Shown here piece by piece: positions 62,134 through 64,000 of a stretch of DNA of 64,000 nt. Numbering within the stretch: position 1 is the stretch's first letter; each line of letters starts with the position of its first letter. The stretch spans positions 2,070,117-2,134,116 of the forward strand of contig NZ_LR733406.1 in assembly GCF_902506505.1 (NCBI RefSeq), written 5' to 3'. The notes under the pieces are model-generated. The model saw only the letters and a program-made list of their open reading frames with translations, made no database searches and was not told the origin of the DNA. A program made the translations under genes and the position numbers. The DNA is from Pseudomonas sp. 8AS (GTDB lineage: Bacteria > Pseudomonadota > Gammaproteobacteria > Pseudomonadales > Pseudomonadaceae).

Positions 62134-64000
62134 CTAGGCCTTGAGCGCCTGCTCGCGGTTGAGCCCGAGCAACTGGCGAAAGCCGGGTAGCGCCAGCGGT
62201 TTGCTGAACAGGTAGCCCTGGTACAGGTGGCAACCCTGCTGCAGGAGGAAGTCCAGCTGCTCCTGCTGCTCGACGCCCTCGGCGATCATCTGCAGATTCA
62301 GGCTGCGTGCCATGGCGACGATGGCGCGGATGATTTCCGCATCGTTGGGGTCGCTGGTGGCGTCGCGGACGAACGACTGGTCGATCTTCAGCACGTCCAC
62401 CGGCAGGCGCTTGAGGTAGGTCAGCGAGCTGTAGCCGGTGCCGAAGTCGTCCATGGCGAAGCTGACGCCGAGCTTCTTCAGCTGGTGCATCTTGGCAATG
62501 GTGTCATCCAGATTCTGGATCACGATGCCTTCGGTGATCTCCAGCTTGAGCATTGGCGCCGGCAGGGCGCTGCTCTTCAGGCTGAGTTCGACCAGTTCGA
62601 CGAAGTTGTGCTGGCGGAATTGCCGCGGGCTGATGTTCACGCACAGCTGGAAGTGGACCGGGTCGAGCAGGCCGTCGCGTAGCTGGCGGGCGCAGGCGTG
62701 GCAGGCCTCGCTGAGCACCCAGGTGCCGGCTTCGAGGATCAGCCCGCTTTCCTCCAGGACCTGGATGAACTGGCTCGGCGACTGCGGGCCGAGGGTCGGG
62801 TGGGTCCAGCGCAGCAGGGCCTCGGCGCCGATGATGCGGTTGTTGCGGGCATCCACCTGGGGCTGGAAGTGCAGCTCGAACTCGCCGCGGGCCAGGGCCA
62901 GGCGCAGGTCGTTCTCCAGGCGCAGGCGCTCGCTGGCGGCGTCCTGCATGGCCTTGCGGAACACCTGCACGGTGTTGCGTCCGGAATCCTTGGCCCGGTA
63001 CAGGGCGATGTCGGCGCGCTTGAGCAGGTCGGTCGGGTTGTCGCCGTGCTCGGGCAGCAGGGCGATGCCGATGCTCGGCGTGACCTGCAGGCGATGGCCG
63101 TCCAGGTGCATGGGTTCGCCGAGCAGCTGGCGCAGTTTGTCGGCAACCTGGCGCACTTGGTGGCGAACCTGATTGCGGGTGCCCTCCAGGCCGGACAGCA
63201 GCACCACGAACTCGTCGCCGCCCAGGCGCGCTACCGTGTCTTCCTGGCGCACGCTGGCGCTCAGGCGCGCGGTCACCAGCTTGAGCACGGCATCGCCGAC
63301 CGGGTGGCCGAGCGAGTCGTTGATGTGCTTGAAGTGGTCGAGGTCGAGGAACAGCAGCGCGCCATGCAGGTTGTGGCGCTTGAGCAGGGCGATCTGCTGG
63401 GTCAGGCGGTCCATCAGCATGGCGCGGTTGGGCAGGTTGGTCAGCGGATCGTGGTAGGCCAGGTGATGGATCTGCGCCTGGGCATCCTTCAGCTCGCTGA
63501 TGTCGCGGGCGGTGAGCAGCAGGCAGGGAATGTCGTCGAGTTCGATGGGCTCCACCGAGACCTCGACCAGGCGGACATGGCCGTCACGGTGCTGGCCGTG
63601 CATTTCCAGGTGGTAGGCGCGGCCTTCGCGCTTGATCGTCTCGACCATCATGACCCGCTCTTGCGGGTCGGCCCAGACGCTCAGTTCGTTGGCGCTGCGG
63701 CCGATGACCTCGTCGGCCCGGTAACCGGTCAGGCGGCAGAAACCCTCGTTGACCTCGATATAGCGGCCGCTGTCGCGTTCGGTGATGGTGATTGCGTCCG
63801 GGCTGGAGTGGAAGGCCTTGGCGAACTTGTCCTGGCTGGCCTTGAGCGCGGCCTCGCTCTTCTGCCACTCGCTGATGTCGCGAAAGGTGGTGGTGATGCA
63901 CAGCTGGCGTTCGACGCGGATGAAGCGGCTGGACAGCACGCAGGTCAGCTCGCGGCCGTCCTTGGTGCGGAAGCGCGCCACCTCGTTGTTCAGGCCCTGG
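62134..64000 (-). CDS. PAS-GGDEF-EAL cyclic di-GMP signalling protein (N-terminus beyond the right edge)
   Basis: At least 622 residues are present; the frame is open at base 64000, so the start lies outside. From the N-terminal side: the end of one PAS domain, a second PAS domain (ERDSGRYIEVNEGFCRLTGYRADEV), a GGDEF domain with intact GGDEF (ARLGGDEFVVLLSG) and an EAL domain with intact EAL (GAEALLRWTHP) and DDFGTGYSSLTYLKRLP. Both diguanylate cyclase and phosphodiesterase motifs look intact. It could affect alginate through Alg44, but nothing here links them directly. Confidence 0.93.
   Translation of the reverse strand, partial: QGLNNEVARFRTKDGRELTCVLSSRFIRVERQLCITTTFRDISEWQKSEAALKASQDKFAKAFHSSPDAITITERDSGRYIEVNEGFCRLTGYRADEVIGRSANELSVWADPQERVMMVETIKREGRAYHLEMHGQHRDGHVRLVEVSVEPIELDDIPCLLLTARDISELKDAQAQIHHLAYHDPLTNLPNRAMLMDRLTQQIALLKRHNLHGALLFLDLDHFKHINDSLGHPVGDAVLKLVTARLSASVRQEDTVARLGGDEFVVLLSGLEGTRNQVRHQVRQVADKLRQLLGEPMHLDGHRLQVTPSIGIALLPEHGDNPTDLLKRADIALYRAKDSGRNTVQVFRKAMQDAASERLRLENDLRLALARGEFELHFQPQVDARNNRIIGAEALLRWTHPTLGPQSPSQFIQVLEESGLILEAGTWVLSEACHACARQLRDGLLDPVHFQLCVNISPRQFRQHNFVELVELSLKSSALPAPMLKLEITEGIVIQNLDDTIAKMHQLKKLGVSFAMDDFGTGYSSLTYLKRLPVDVLKIDQSFVRDATSDPNDAEIIRAIVAMARSLNLQMIAEGVEQQEQLDFLLQQGCHLYQGYLFSKPLALPGFRQLLGLNREQALKA

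Overview
The window is a high-GC chromosomal segment from a Pseudomonas-type gammaproteobacterium. The evidence is gene content and order. A tandem pair of cbb3 oxidase operons, aer, acnA, rlmM and a TusA-like gene match P. aeruginosa PA1554-PA1564 order as I recall it. Further right, aotJQMP-argR-aruCFGDB-astE-alaS-lysC-rsmA matches the PA0888-PA0905 order. No similarity search was possible, so family calls rest on motifs, length and synteny.

Layout. 1-7.0 kb: on the minus strand, an incomplete ccoN1 and a complete ccoN2-ccoO2-ccoP2 operon with a perfect Anr/FNR-type palindrome upstream, then a plus-strand alpha/beta hydrolase and minus-strand aer. 7.1-23.7 kb: an AT-rich regulatory region and a complete 12-gene alginate operon, algD-alg8-alg44-algK-algE-algG-algX-algI-algJ-algF-algL-algA. 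It covers precursor supply (AlgA, AlgD), polymerisation (Alg8/Alg44 with a PilZ domain), periplasmic scaffold, epimerase, acetylation, lyase and porin. It sits between aer and acnA, and algL lies after algF rather than before algI. 23.7-29.6 kb: acnA, rlmM, a small hypothetical gene, a TusA-like gene and a MATE transporter. 29.7-38.0 kb: a quinoprotein accessory module of ABC exporter, beta-propeller, periplasmic binding proteins, cytochrome c550, SoxYZ-like carrier and metallohydrolase. No PQQ dehydrogenase or PQQ biosynthesis gene is present.

38.0-42.1 kb is an accessory, partly AT-rich region. It has an uncharacterised protein of nuclease-like appearance flanked by a 30-bp direct duplication of the preceding gene's 3' end, a DUF1326 gene, and a degraded SnoaL-like fragment. 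Next come two small minus-strand genes whose stop codons lie inside integron attC-like sites, and an IS1111/IS110-type transposase remnant beside one of those sites. It reads as a small integron cassette array without an integrase.

42.2-54.4 kb: arginine uptake (aotJQMP), the AraC-family regulator ArgR, and the arginine succinyltransferase pathway (aruCFGDB, astE), with ArgR-type half-sites upstream of aotJ and aruC. 54.5-64 kb: alaS, lysC, rsmA/csrA, tRNA-Ser(GCT), three tandem tRNA-Arg(ACG), a DUF4124 protein, mgtE with a possible leader peptide, and a PAS-GGDEF-EAL protein cut by the right edge.

The least ordinary parts are the cassette-like region with its IS remnants, the dehydrogenase-less quinoprotein module with a cupredoxin-like protein lacking copper ligands, and the relocated algL.
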